Shown here in pieces: positions 26,393-34,641 of a stretch of 64,000 nt of DNA. A program made the position numbers and the translations under genes. The DNA is from Demequinaceae bacterium (GTDB lineage Bacteria; Actinomycetota; Actinomycetes; Actinomycetales; Demequinaceae): the NCBI GenBank assembly GCA_016933155.1, contig JAFGBM010000012.1, positions 62,001-126,000 on the forward strand, read 5' to 3'. The notes under the pieces were generated by a model. It saw only the letters and a program-made list of their open reading frames with translations, was not told where the DNA came from and searched no databases. The first letter of the stretch is position 1. Every line of letters begins with the position of its first letter.

Positions 26393-27516
26393 GCGGCCAC
26401 AGTCTGGTGGAGCCTGACCGCCAGGCGGCGATACCGGGCTCCGATGGCGGGCCAGGCGGTCTCCTTCGAGATCGCCCGAGAGGCCTGCGCCATGCCGTCC
26501 GCGACGCCCGGCTCATCGAGGATCGCGCGCACGGCGGCGGCGATGGCCGACGGGTTCTCGTGGGCGACGACGGTGCCCGCCCCGGTCGAGAGCAGCTCGA
26601 CGGCGTGGGGGAAGGCGGTCGCGACCACGGGCTTGGATGCGGCGACGGCCTCGGCGAGCACGCCCGACGTGACCTGGGTGCGGGAGTCGTACGGAAGCAA
26701 CACGACATCGGCGGCGAGGATGCTCCGCGCGAGGCCCTCCGAACTCAAGTACCGCCCGTCGATGGTGACGCTCTTGGCGAGCTTGAGCGAGGCGACGATC
26801 GCGTGGAGCCGGTCGCGGTAGGCGTCGCCGTCCTGTGCGAGCACCTTCGGGTGGGTCTGCCCGAGCACGACGTATCGGGGGCGAGGGCGCAGGTCGGAGA
26901 GCTCGGCGAAGGCCCGGATGCCCCATTCGACGCCCTTGCCGGGGCCGAGGAGGCCCCACGTGAGGACGACGGGGCGGATGTGCGGGAGGTGCGGCACCGC
27001 GGGCGGCAGCATGGGCACGCCGTGGGCGATGACGGTGACGGTGGACGGGTCCACGGTGTAGCGGTCTACGAGGAGTGCACGTGCCGTTTCGGTCATGACG
27101 ACTGTCGCGGACGCGAGGGCCACCACCCGTTCGAGGACGCGTCTTTGGCCCGGGGTCGGCTCAGCGAGCACGGTGTGAAGCACGACCAGACTGGGGATGG
27201 TGAGGCCTTCGAGGATTCCGAGCACCTCGTCCCCGTTCGGGCCGCCGTAGATGCCATATTCGTGTTGGATCACGGCGATGTCGGCCGTGTTGAGCATCCG
27301 GGTGGCGGCGGCGATGCTCGCGGGGTCGCCGTTGCGCATCTCCGATACGGCGATGCGGCGTTTGCCGCGTGGGGCCGGAGGAGATTGCTCGTCCATGACG
27401 CGAACGACGAACGCGTCGTCGCTGGAGAGAACCATGGCGGTGGCCAGCGCGTCGGTGAACGTCGCCAAGCCACATCGCGTTGGTGGGAATGTGCTGAGGA
27501 ATCCAAAACGTGCCAT
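26389..27516 (-). CDS. Glycosyltransferase family 4
   Basis: A GT-B fold glycosyltransferase, 375 residues from ATG 27516, chosen because GAGGG lies eight bases upstream; an in-frame ATG at 27537 lacks a ribosome site. The N-terminal domain opens with FGFLSTFPPTRCGLATFTDAL. The C-terminal donor domain has VVLTWGLLGPGKGVEWGIRAF, LAADVVLLPYDSRTQVTSGVLAEAVA and a GAGTVVAHENPSAIA stretch, matching GT4. It heads the operon with the (alpha/alpha)6 and GH130 proteins. Together they could build and recycle a mannose-containing glycan, which is inference. Confidence 0.85.
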   Translation of the reverse strand: MARFGFLSTFPPTRCGLATFTDALATAMVLSSDDAFVVRVMDEQSPPAPRGKRRIAVSEMRNGDPASIAAATRMLNTADIAVIQHEYGIYGGPNGDEVLGILEGLTIPSLVVLHTVLAEPTPGQRRVLERVVALASATVVMTETARALLVDRYTVDPSTVTVIAHGVPMLPPAVPHLPHIRPVVLTWGLLGPGKGVEWGIRAFAELSDLRPRPRYVVLGQTHPKVLAQDGDAYRDRLHAIVASLKLAKSVTIDGRYLSSEGLARSILAADVVLLPYDSRTQVTSGVLAEAVAASKPVVATAFPHAVELLSTGAGTVVAHENPSAIAAAVRAILDEPGVADGMAQASRAISKETAWPAIGARYRRLAVRLHQTVAA

Positions 27517-27705
27517 CCGGCAACCCTCGCTCGACATGAAGCGTTACGCCGCTTCTGGGCATTCGGGACGTCTGCCGATTGGCATCTCCCGCGGGCTTGG
27601 CCGTTGTTCGGCCATCCGGTTCACTCCCCGCGCGCCACTCCCACGCGGAGGGATTGGGGCAAGTCTAGCACCCTGACCCTTTTTGGGCTTGGTGGGGCCT
27701 GGTGG

Positions 27706-27760
27706 CGCCACCCCGACAACACCGACTGCCCGCGGGTTGAGGACCTCACCGACTACTCGT
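27706..27760 (+). repeat. Internally deleted fourth NYN unit
   Basis: CGCCACCCCGACAACACCGA resembles the DUF1295 tail that opens each NYN unit, and within 25 bases it is followed by GAGGACCTCACCGACTACTC, the last codons of the NYN genes. Order and strand match a unit whose leader and gene body were deleted. It lies 4.5 kb from the array. The rest of 27517-27850 holds no gene I can support. Confidence 0.7.
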
Positions 27761-27850
27761 CGTCATCGCCCCAGCAGTTGCTGACTTCAGCGTCGCACGA
27801 CGCCGCACCCCGAGCCGATCGCGGCCGGCGCGAGCCGGGATACTTGAGTT

Positions 27851-28237
27851 GTGACCGACCTACGCGCCCTCCTGTCCCCCACGTGGCCGGATGCCTCCTC
27901 TCCCAGCGATGCCCCCGTCGTCCTCCTGCTCCATGGCCTGGGTTCCGACGAGCACGATCTTCCCTCGCTCACGCCGTGGCTTCCCGACGGAATGGCGTGG
28001 GCGTCCCTGCGCGCGCCCCTCGACCTGGAGTTCGGCGGGGCGACGTGGTTCCCCCTCAACCTGCCCTTCGTCCCGGACGAGGAGCCGGACGAGCCGGAGC
28101 AGGCCGGCATCGACGCCGCGCTCACGGCGCTGGTCTACCCGGGGCTCGGGCACGGGGTCCGCGAGGAGGAACTGGACGACGTTCGGGCGTTCCTGTCCGC
28201 ACACCTCGTGCCCGGCGCTACGCCCCCATCCCTCTGA
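27851..28237 (+). pseudogene. Phospholipase/carboxylesterase-family gene with internal in-frame deletion
   Basis: A 128-codon frame starting at GTG 27851. The N-terminal ~85 residues match the alpha/beta hydrolase opening (VVLLLHGLGSDEHDLPSL, WASLRAPL, GATWFPL) and the last ~45 match its end (LVYPGLGHGVREEELDDVRAFL), with the catalytic-type His in GHG. The middle ~80 residues, which should carry the GFSQGG nucleophile and the catalytic Asp, are absent. The two halves join at AGIDAALTALVYPGLGH. Catalysis is therefore not expected, although the frame is intact. It converges on the TetR gene with a 20-base overlap. Confidence 0.7.
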
Positions 28238-28919
28238 GCAGGGTCCGGATGATCGCCCGCACCCGCTCCCCTGACTCCACCTCGGCCCGTCCCGTCATCG
28301 TCCCCTGGAGAGCGAGAGCAGCCATCGAGCCCACGAACGTCGTCACAGCCGCCTCCACGTCGAAATCTCCGAGCCTTCCCAGCCCCTGTTCCGCCGTCAG
28401 ATATCCCGCGATACGGTCGAACGCCCGCTGCATCCCTCGCCCCTCGTCGTGGATCTCCTCAAGGAACAGGTGCATCAGGTCGGGCTCGGACATCAGGCCC
28501 ACGACCGTCGGCATCGTGGTGGTCGCGAGCCCCCGCCACGCCCGCGCATACGCGACGAGATTCTCCTCGACCTCCCCTTCCCCCGACTCCGGCAGGCCCC
28601 GCTCGAACTCCGTGAGTTGCGCGTCGAAGCGTCGAACCAGCGCCGCCACCACGAGGTCGTTCTTGGTGGCGAAGTAGTTGTAGAGCACACCATCCGACAG
28701 TCCCGCCTCCCGGGCGATGTCCCGCGACGTGATCGCCGACACCTGGCGCTCCGCCAGGAGTCGATCGACCGCGTCGATCAGCTTCTCCCGGATCTCGGGC
28801 GAAGACCCCGTCGGGCCCTCGCCCCGCGCCCTGGCCTTGTGCGCGTTAAGGGCCTGCTTGTGCGCGTCGGCGATCCGCCGGTGCGCGGAGGCGAGGTGGT
28901 CGAACGGGCTAGGTGACAT
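28218..28919 (-). CDS. TetR-family repressor of the adjacent ABC exporter
   Basis: A 233-residue TetR protein with a 45-residue basic N-terminal extension before the HTH (EIREKLIDAVDRLLAE, then ITSRDIAREAGLSDGVLYNYF). The ligand domain is unassigned. Start ATG 28919 has GAGG a few bases upstream; a GTG lies three bases earlier. It overlaps the permease gene and is the last gene of the ATPase-permease-TetR operon. It probably represses that operon at the two TGAGC...GTTCA sites at 30413-30440. Confidence 0.85.
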   Translation of the reverse strand: MSPSPFDHLASAHRRIADAHKQALNAHKARARGEGPTGSSPEIREKLIDAVDRLLAERQVSAITSRDIAREAGLSDGVLYNYFATKNDLVVAALVRRFDAQLTEFERGLPESGEGEVEENLVAYARAWRGLATTTMPTVVGLMSEPDLMHLFLEEIHDEGRGMQRAFDRIAGYLTAEQGLGRLGDFDVEAAVTTFVGSMAALALQGTMTGRAEVESGERVRAIIRTLLRGMGA

Positions 28920-29670
28920 CACGCCTCATGCTAGTGGCGAGAGCGACAGCGACGAAGGTCCCCGCGTACGCCACGAGCACAAGCCCACCCGACACCTGCG
29001 ATAACTGCTCCCCGCCGTTCATCGAGGGAAGCCCCTGCATCGCCGAACCCGCCCGGAACGGCAACCACCTGGAGGCGTCCTCGACGAGCTGTCCGACCAT
29101 GCCCTCGACGATCGCGATCCACACCAGCGCCCCGGCCACGGCCCCGCTGAGGTTGCGGACGAAGGCCCCCACCCCCACACCGACGGCAGCGAAGCAGACG
29201 TTCCACACGAGGCAGCCGAGGACGGTCCGCCCGAGGCCGGGCATGCCGATATCGAGGCTCGTGCCCTTGGCATCGAGCCAGATGGCGGTCGCGGCCGACG
29301 CGGTCAGGGTGGCAAGCAGGCCAAGCCCGACGCCGACGACGGCATACGCGACGATCTTCGCCCCGACGACCCGGCCGCGTGACGGCGTCGCGAGGTACGT
29401 GTCGGTGACGGTCTTGTTCCGGTACTCCCCCGCCACCGCCGTGATCCCGAGCATGAGGGAGAAGATCGAGACGATGCCGATGTGGCTGAACGCGAGGAGC
29501 ACGGTCTCGGAGTCGAAGGGATCCCGGCCGCTGACGAACACACCGCTGATCCCAAGGATCACGACGAGCTGGGCGGCGCCGATGATGACGAACGGGCTTC
29601 GCGTGGTGCGGAGTTTGAGGTATTCGTCGCCGATGAGGCGGTGGAAGGTGCGCATCGCGGTGCTGCTCAT
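28909..29670 (-). CDS. ABC-2 type transporter permease
   Basis: Membrane subunit of an ABC exporter, 253 residues from ATG 29670. A GTG at 29688 overlaps the ATPase stop but lacks its own ribosome site, while AAAGG precedes the ATG. About six hydrophobic segments are visible, e.g. PFVIIGAAQLVVILGISGVF, GIVSIFSLMLGITAVAGEY, YAVVGVGLGLLATLTASAA and GAVAGALVWIAIVEGMVG. The AGEYRNKTVTDTYL stretch is typical of this permease class. The cargo is unknown. Confidence 0.85.
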   Translation of the reverse strand: MSSTAMRTFHRLIGDEYLKLRTTRSPFVIIGAAQLVVILGISGVFVSGRDPFDSETVLLAFSHIGIVSIFSLMLGITAVAGEYRNKTVTDTYLATPSRGRVVGAKIVAYAVVGVGLGLLATLTASAATAIWLDAKGTSLDIGMPGLGRTVLGCLVWNVCFAAVGVGVGAFVRNLSGAVAGALVWIAIVEGMVGQLVEDASRWLPFRAGSAMQGLPSMNGGEQLSQVSGGLVLVAYAGTFVAVALATSMRRDVT

Positions 29671-29684
29671 GCCTGGGGTGCCTT

Positions 29685-30383
29685 TCACTTGGCTGCGGTT
29701 AGGGAGAGGAACGCGTCCTCAAGGGACGGTCCGGGGAGGTCGGCGAGGGCGCCGGAGTAGCGGAGCGTGCCGGTTTGGATGATGACAACGTTCGTCGCGA
29801 TCTGCTGGACTTCACTCAGGACATGACTGGAGACGAGGACGGTTCGACCCTCGGAGGCGAGGTTTCGGAGCAAGCCCCGGAGCCACGCCATACCGGCGGG
29901 ATCGAGGCCATTCGCGGGTTCATCGAGAACCAAGACCTCGGGGTCGCCGAGGAGCGCGGCGGCCAAGCCGAGACGCTGCTTCATGCCGAGGGAGTAGGTG
30001 CGGACGCGGTCGCCGGCCGCAGGCCCGAGGTCGACGAGGGTGAGGACCTCGTCGATGCGGAATGCCGACGTGCCGGCGACCTGGGCGAGGACGCGGAGGT
30101 GGTCGCGGCCGCTGCGCCCGGGATGGAAGCCCGTGGCCTCCAGCAGGGCGCCGACAACTCGACGCGGTTCCTCGAGGTCACCGTAGGGACGGCCGCCGAT
30201 GAGGGCGCGCCCGGCAGTGGGTGTGACGAGCCCGAGCGCCATGCGGAGCGTGGTGGTCTTCCCGGCCCCGTTCGGGCCGAGGAATCCCGTAATGGTTCCC
30301 GAGGGGACCTCGAAGGTCACGTCATCCACCACCCGGTGAACGCCGAAGTCCTTCGTCAGTCCCTCGATCGATATCGCTGTCAT
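29685..30383 (-). CDS. ABC transporter ATP-binding protein
   Basis: Nucleotide-binding subunit, 232 residues. Walker A GPNGAGKTTTL, signature LGMKQRLGLAAALL, Walker B VLVLDEPANGLDP and the switch His region (VSSHVLSE) are all intact. Start ATG 30383 is preceded by AAAGGA; the upstream in-frame extension to 30413 runs through the operator region. It is the first gene of the ATPase-permease-TetR operon. Such small exporters often confer resistance to antibiotics or peptides; the substrate here is unknown. Confidence 0.9.
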   Translation of the reverse strand: MTAISIEGLTKDFGVHRVVDDVTFEVPSGTITGFLGPNGAGKTTTLRMALGLVTPTAGRALIGGRPYGDLEEPRRVVGALLEATGFHPGRSGRDHLRVLAQVAGTSAFRIDEVLTLVDLGPAAGDRVRTYSLGMKQRLGLAAALLGDPEVLVLDEPANGLDPAGMAWLRGLLRNLASEGRTVLVSSHVLSEVQQIATNVVIIQTGTLRYSGALADLPGPSLEDAFLSLTAAK

Positions 30384-30412
30384 GTCCGTCCTTTCGTGAC
30401 TTCGCCACTTCA

Positions 30413-30440
30413 TGAGCGCTTGTTCATGAGCGCTTGTTCA
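30413..30440 (-). promoter_or_regulatory. Two tandem TetR-type operators
   Basis: TGAGCGCTTGTTCA occurs twice back to back (30413-30426 and 30427-30440). Each is an imperfect palindrome with half-sites TGAGC and GTTCA. They sit right at the predicted transcription start of the ABC exporter operon, so a bound repressor would block initiation. Confidence 0.65.
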
Positions 30441-30442
30441 CG

Positions 30443-30470
30443 AGAATACCCCAAACCACCGAAGATTCAA
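30443..30470 (-). promoter_or_regulatory. Promoter of the ABC exporter-TetR operon
   Basis: On the minus strand, TTGAAT (30465-30470) and TATTCT (30443-30448) are separated by 16 bases. The operators follow directly downstream. Confidence 0.6.
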
Positions 30471-30518
30471 GTCGCCTGCCCCTAGCCCGCCCCCGTCGTC
30501 TGGACTAGCGTCCAGTAC

Positions 30519-31019
30519 ATGAACACCTCGGACGAGGTCCTATGCGTCGCGGCGGCGCACCACCTTGGAGCACTCCCCTGGAAGGACTGGCCCAGGGTCG
30601 CCGCCCAACTCGTGGCGATCGGATGCGAAGGGAACGACCTCTTCACGCTCTCGAGCCTCCCTGGATCCTCAAGCGAGTGGGTCATCGAGGAACTCGTGCC
30701 CGGCGCTCTCGCCGACGCCGGGGTGCCGTCACTGACCGACGAGCAAGCCGCCGAGGCGATCGCGCGCCTCGTCTCCCAGGTCACTCCCCCTGGGGGTCAC
30801 CCGATCATCGCGAGCCTCGCCAAGATCGCCGATCGAAGGCCGGACCCCGGCTCGGGGCTGATCGGCCAAGCCCACACCATGCGAGCACACCTGAAAGTCA
30901 GCAACGACGCGACCCCGACCGGGCACCAGGCCGCCGACGCCTTCGAGGCGCGCCTCCGGAGCCTGCCGCCGATGAACCTACCCCTATCCCTCGCCCAGAT
31001 TCTGGCGAGATCCCTCTAG
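30519..31019 (+). CDS. Hypothetical protein, 166 residues
   Basis: A soluble, largely helical protein beginning MNTSDEVLCVAAAHHLGALP and containing GNDLFTLSSLPGSSSEWVIEELVPGAL. I do not recognise the family. There is no ribosome binding site; TAGCGT ends seven bases before the ATG, consistent with leaderless expression. It is followed after 35 bases by another small unknown gene. These two are the last accessory genes before the conserved fatty-acid block. Confidence 0.6.
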   Translation: MNTSDEVLCVAAAHHLGALPWKDWPRVAAQLVAIGCEGNDLFTLSSLPGSSSEWVIEELVPGALADAGVPSLTDEQAAEAIARLVSQVTPPGGHPIIASLAKIADRRPDPGSGLIGQAHTMRAHLKVSNDATPTGHQAADAFEARLRSLPPMNLPLSLAQILARSL

Positions 31020-31054
31020 CCCGCTGGGACAAGAACCAAAGAAAAGGAGTCCCG

Positions 31055-31327
31055 ATGAGTGGACAGCCACAGGAACTGATGAATGTCCTTGAAGAACGAC
31101 TCATGCTTGAGATGCGCCACATGGGAGGGGAAATCAGTGCCCAGGCGGCGATGCCCCAGGCTCAGCGTCTCAATCAGAAGATTGAGAGCCTCGTCGAAGC
31201 CATCGGAGACGAGGATCTCTCCACGACCTGGGCCAAGTACCTGAGCGCCTCGTCCAGCAACTCTCCAGAGGCGTTTCCTCATATGAGGAGCCTGGTGAAT
31301 CGAGCCGACACCCTGAACCAAGCCTGA
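31055..31327 (+). CDS. Hypothetical small protein, 90 residues
   Basis: A 90-residue helical protein (MSGQPQELMNVLEERLMLEM, then QRLNQKIESLVEAIGDEDLS). The start is clear: AAAAGGAG lies eight bases before ATG 31055. No known domain. It is probably co-transcribed with the 166-residue protein just upstream; no function can be inferred. Confidence 0.6.
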   Translation: MSGQPQELMNVLEERLMLEMRHMGGEISAQAAMPQAQRLNQKIESLVEAIGDEDLSTTWAKYLSASSSNSPEAFPHMRSLVNRADTLNQA

Positions 31328-31367
31328 CCCCGACGTCCTAGACACCCGCGTTCCGGCGTCCTGCAAT

Positions 31368-31384
31368 TTGTGGGCATCCCACAA
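31368..31384. promoter_or_regulatory. Palindrome before fasR: likely autoregulatory site
   Basis: TTGTGGG-CAT-CCCACAA, a perfect 7-bp inverted repeat. It closely resembles the palindrome before fabD (32565-32583). It overlaps the -35 region of the regulator's own promoter. Confidence 0.55.
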
Positions 31385-31392
31385 CGCGGCCG

Positions 31393-31398
31393 TATAGT
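31393..31398 (+). promoter_or_regulatory. -10 element of fasR, probable leaderless start
   Basis: TATAGT ends six bases before ATG 31405, and no Shine-Dalgarno sequence is present, so the mRNA probably begins at or beside the start codon. Confidence 0.5.
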
Positions 31399-31404
31399 GG
31401 CGTC

Positions 31405-32571
31405 ATGGCAGGCGACACCCGCGCTGAGACGCTCAAGCGCCTCAAGGCCGGCACCGGCAGGCTCGCGACGGCCGCCATCAAGAGCCTCGACGCCGAGCAC
31501 CCCTGGTTCCGCGACCTCCCCGCCCGCGAGCGCTCCTGGGTCGGCACCGTCGCCCAGGCCGGCATCCACGCCTTCGTCCAGTGGTACGCCAACCCCGAGG
31601 CCGTCCAGCGCGGAGCCGCCGAGGTCTTCGCCGCCGCGCCCCCCGAACTCACCCGATCCGTCTCCCTTCAACACACGCTCTCCATCGTCCGGACTGTCGT
31701 CAAAGTCGTCGAGAGCCACAGCGACGAATTCGCGTCCCCCGGAGCCGAGGCGGAACTCCGGGAAGCCATCCTCCGCTACTCCCGAGAGATCGCCTTCAGC
31801 GCCGCCGAGGTCTACGCCCGAGCCGCCGAATCCCGCGGCGCCTGGGATGCCCGGCTCGAGGCCCTCGTCGTCGACGCCCTCGTCAGGGGCCAGGTGGACG
31901 ACGACCTTCCCTCCCGGGCGGCTGCCCTCGGCTGGAAGACGGGGCCGACTCTGGTTATGGTGGGGGTGACGAACGGGCCGCTGGGTGAGGTCGAATCGGC
32001 CGAATTGCGGCGATCCATCCGGAGGGCGGCGCGAGGAGCCCTCGTGGGGATCCACGGCGAGGACCTCATCATCATCGCCAGGAGCGATGTCGACCTAGAT
32101 GAACTCTCTCAGGCCCTGCTCGTGAACTTCGGCCCCGGGCCAGTGGTCATCGGGCCGACGGCCACGAGCCTCGTCGAGGTCGCCCGCGCCACCCGCGCAG
32201 CCCTCGCCGGGGTTGAGGCCGCCCCCGCCTGGGCCCTGACCCCGCGCCCCGTCCAAGCCGACGACCTCCTCCCCGAACGGGTCCTCATCGGCGACGAAAG
32301 CGCGAGAGACCGACTCCTGGCCCTCGCCTATGACCCCATCGCCAAGGCCGGAGGTGCCCTCAAGGAGACCGTCGGCATGTTCCTCGCCTGCGGACGCTCC
32401 CTCGAGTTGTGTTCCAAGACGATGTTCGTCCACCCCAACACCGTCCGGTACCGGCTCAAGAAGGTCACCGAGTTGACGGGCTGGGACGCGCTCGACGCCC
32501 GGGACGCCGCAGTGCTGTCGACCGCCTTCGCGCTCGGGCAACTCCGGGAATCCGGCCGCGCGCCTTTGTAG
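31405..32571 (+). CDS. fasR: PucR-family regulator of fatty-acid synthesis (FasR type)
   Basis: A 388-residue regulator with a C-terminal PucR helix-turn-helix: SLELCSKTMFVHPNTVRYRLKKVTELTG near residues 333-360. The N-terminal region is the conserved RsbRD-like/GGDEF-like part. In Streptomyces the orthologue directly upstream of fabD activates the fab operon; the mycobacterial equivalent holds the same position. Gene order (regulator, fabD, fabH, acpP, fabF) fixes the call. Its TAG stop lies inside the 19-bp palindrome before fabD. Normally it follows aceE closely; here 27.6 kb intervene. Confidence 0.88.
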   Translation: MAGDTRAETLKRLKAGTGRLATAAIKSLDAEHPWFRDLPARERSWVGTVAQAGIHAFVQWYANPEAVQRGAAEVFAAAPPELTRSVSLQHTLSIVRTVVKVVESHSDEFASPGAEAELREAILRYSREIAFSAAEVYARAAESRGAWDARLEALVVDALVRGQVDDDLPSRAAALGWKTGPTLVMVGVTNGPLGEVESAELRRSIRRAARGALVGIHGEDLIIIARSDVDLDELSQALLVNFGPGPVVIGPTATSLVEVARATRAALAGVEAAPAWALTPRPVQADDLLPERVLIGDESARDRLLALAYDPIAKAGGALKETVGMFLACGRSLELCSKTMFVHPNTVRYRLKKVTELTGWDALDARDAAVLSTAFALGQLRESGRAPL

Positions 32572-32583
32572 GATTCCTACAAA
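32565..32583. promoter_or_regulatory. 19-bp palindrome before fabD: likely FasR operator
   Basis: TTTGTAGGATTCCTACAAA is a perfect 9-bp inverted repeat around one central base. It overlaps the fasR stop codon and lies 48 bases before fabD. With the fasR site it suggests a consensus TTGTRGG-N3/5-CCYACAA. Confidence 0.65.
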
Positions 32584-32630
32584 CGCGCCGGTGCACTTTG
32601 GTCGGCCCCAGGCCACCCGGAGGGCCGGCG

Positions 32631-33572
32631 ATGCGGCACCCTAGTGAGGTGCTTGCGATCGTGTGCCCCGGACAGGGCGCCCAGTCCCCGGGGATGCTGT
32701 CCCCGTGGCTGGAACTCCCGTTCGTCACCCGGCGCCTCAGAGCCCTCTCGGAGGCCGCGGGCGTCGACCTCATCCGCCACGGCACCACCTCCGATGCGGA
32801 CACCATCCGGGACACCGCCGTCGCCCAGCCCCTGCTCGTCGCGACCGCCCTCGCCACGGCACGCGAACTGCTCGGAGACCTCCCTGCCCACGCGACCCCC
32901 GGCCTGACCGCCGGCCACTCCGTCGGCGAGTTCGCCGCCGCCGCCCTCGCGGGCGTCCTCACCGACGAGGAGGCCCTGCACCTGGTGGCCGTCCGCGGAA
33001 CCGCCATGGCCGAAGCCGCCGCTGCCGCCGGACCCGGCTCCATGGCCGCCGTCCTCGGCGGAGACCCCAGCGACGTCGCGTCCGTCCTCACCGCCCTCGG
33101 CCTCACTCCTGCGAACATGAACGGCGGCGGCCAGATCGTCGCCGCCGGGAGCAAGGACGCCATCGCCGCCCTCGTCGCCTCCCCCCCATCCGGGACGCGC
33201 GTCATCGAACTCCAGGTCGCCGGAGCCTTCCACACCTCCGACATGCTCCCCGCCGTCGACCGCCTCGCCGAGGCCGCCTCCGGTGTCGCGCCCCACGACC
33301 CCACCCCTATCCTCCTGTCCAATGCCGACGGCGCCTCCGTGCCCACCGGCCGGGAAGCCCTCGACCGTCTCATCGGGCAGGTGGCCAAGCCCGTGCGGTG
33401 GGACCTGTGCCAAGCGGCTATGGTGGACCGTGGCGTGACCGCCCTCATCGAGGTCGCGCCCGGCGGCGTCCTCACCGGACTCGCCAAGCGCACGATGAAG
33501 GGGATACCCTCAGTTGCCCTCAAGACCCCCGCGGACCTCGACGCCGCCCGAGAACTGATGGAGAAGTCATGA
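32631..33572 (+). CDS. fabD: Malonyl-CoA:ACP transacylase
   Basis: Transfers malonyl from CoA to acyl carrier protein, supplying extender units to FAS II. The 313-residue product has the PGQGAQSPGM N-terminal motif, the nucleophile elbow AGHSVGEFAA, and a conserved His in GAFHTSDM. Start ATG 32631 has GGAGGG nine bases upstream. The stop overlaps the fabH ATG (ATGA), giving coupled translation. First gene of the operon downstream of the FasR-like palindrome. Confidence 0.95.
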   Translation: MRHPSEVLAIVCPGQGAQSPGMLSPWLELPFVTRRLRALSEAAGVDLIRHGTTSDADTIRDTAVAQPLLVATALATARELLGDLPAHATPGLTAGHSVGEFAAAALAGVLTDEEALHLVAVRGTAMAEAAAAAGPGSMAAVLGGDPSDVASVLTALGLTPANMNGGGQIVAAGSKDAIAALVASPPSGTRVIELQVAGAFHTSDMLPAVDRLAEAASGVAPHDPTPILLSNADGASVPTGREALDRLIGQVAKPVRWDLCQAAMVDRGVTALIEVAPGGVLTGLAKRTMKGIPSVALKTPADLDAARELMEKS

Positions 33573-34567
33573 CCGTCATCCGCACCACCAAAGGACCCGA
33601 GTACGCCCGACTCATGGGCCTCGGGGTCGCCCGCGGCGAGGTCACCGTCACCAACGACGACGTCGCCGGGCCCATCGACTCGTCCGACGAGTGGATTCAG
33701 CAGCGGACGGGCATCGTCACGCGGATGCGGGCCAAGCCCGAGACCTCCGTCCTCGACCTCGCAGAACGCGCCTCACGCGACGCCCTCATCGCTGCGGGCA
33801 TCGAGGGAAGAGCGATCGACACCGTCATCTTCTCGACGATCACCCACCCCCAAATGACCCCTGCCGCCGCTCCGGAGCTCGGAGCCCGCCTCGGGTGCCC
33901 CACGGCCGCCGCCTTCGACATCTCGGCCGCGTGCGCGGGCTACTGCTACGGCATCGCCCAGGCCGACGCCCTCGTCCGGTCCGGTCAGAGCACGTACGTC
34001 CTCGTCGTCGGTGCGGAGAAGATGAGCGACTTCGTCGATCCCACCGACCGGTCCATCTCGTTCCTCCTCGGCGACGGGGCGGGCGCGGTCGTCGTCGGCC
34101 CGTCCGACGCCCCCGCCATCGGCCCGACCGTCTGGGGGTCCAAGGACGGCGCCGAGTTCGTCCGCATGACCCATTCCTGGCTGGAGGTCCGAGACGACCC
34201 CACCACCCCCTTCCCGACCCTGGTCCAAGAGGGACAGACGGTCTTCAAATGGGCGTCGTTCGAAATGCCCGACGCCGCGGCGAAGGCCATCGAGGCCGCG
34301 GGCCTGACCCCCGCCGACATCCAGGCCTTCATCCCCCACCAGGCGAACATCCGGATCATCGACCAGATGGCGAAACGCATCGGCCTGCCGGACACGGTGG
34401 CCATCGGCCGCGACATCGTGGACTCGGGGAACACGTCCGCCGCCTCCATCCCCCTGGCCACGGAACGCCTGTTCCGTGACGGCCAGGTGAAATCGGGCGA
34501 CCTCGCCCTCCAGATCGGCTTCGGTGCCGGTCTGGTCTTTGCGGCTCAGGTGGTCGCGCTTCCCTAG
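33569..34567 (+). CDS. fabH: Beta-ketoacyl-ACP synthase III
   Basis: Condenses acyl-CoA primers with malonyl-ACP to start FAS II. Of the thiolase-fold triad, Cys lies in FDISAACAGYCYGI, His in FIPHQANIRII and Asn in DSGNTSAAS, all present. 332 residues, slightly N-terminally extended as in other actinobacteria. Its ATG overlaps the fabD stop. Primer preference (branched or straight) cannot be read reliably from the sequence. Confidence 0.95.
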   Translation: MTVIRTTKGPEYARLMGLGVARGEVTVTNDDVAGPIDSSDEWIQQRTGIVTRMRAKPETSVLDLAERASRDALIAAGIEGRAIDTVIFSTITHPQMTPAAAPELGARLGCPTAAAFDISAACAGYCYGIAQADALVRSGQSTYVLVVGAEKMSDFVDPTDRSISFLLGDGAGAVVVGPSDAPAIGPTVWGSKDGAEFVRMTHSWLEVRDDPTTPFPTLVQEGQTVFKWASFEMPDAAAKAIEAAGLTPADIQAFIPHQANIRIIDQMAKRIGLPDTVAIGRDIVDSGNTSAASIPLATERLFRDGQVKSGDLALQIGFGAGLVFAAQVVALP

Positions 34568-34641
34568 CCAATTGACCGCGCTTCCGTAATCTGGGAGTGC
34601 TCAGAACCGGCACCAGCCGGACCTATACAAGGAGAAGAACC

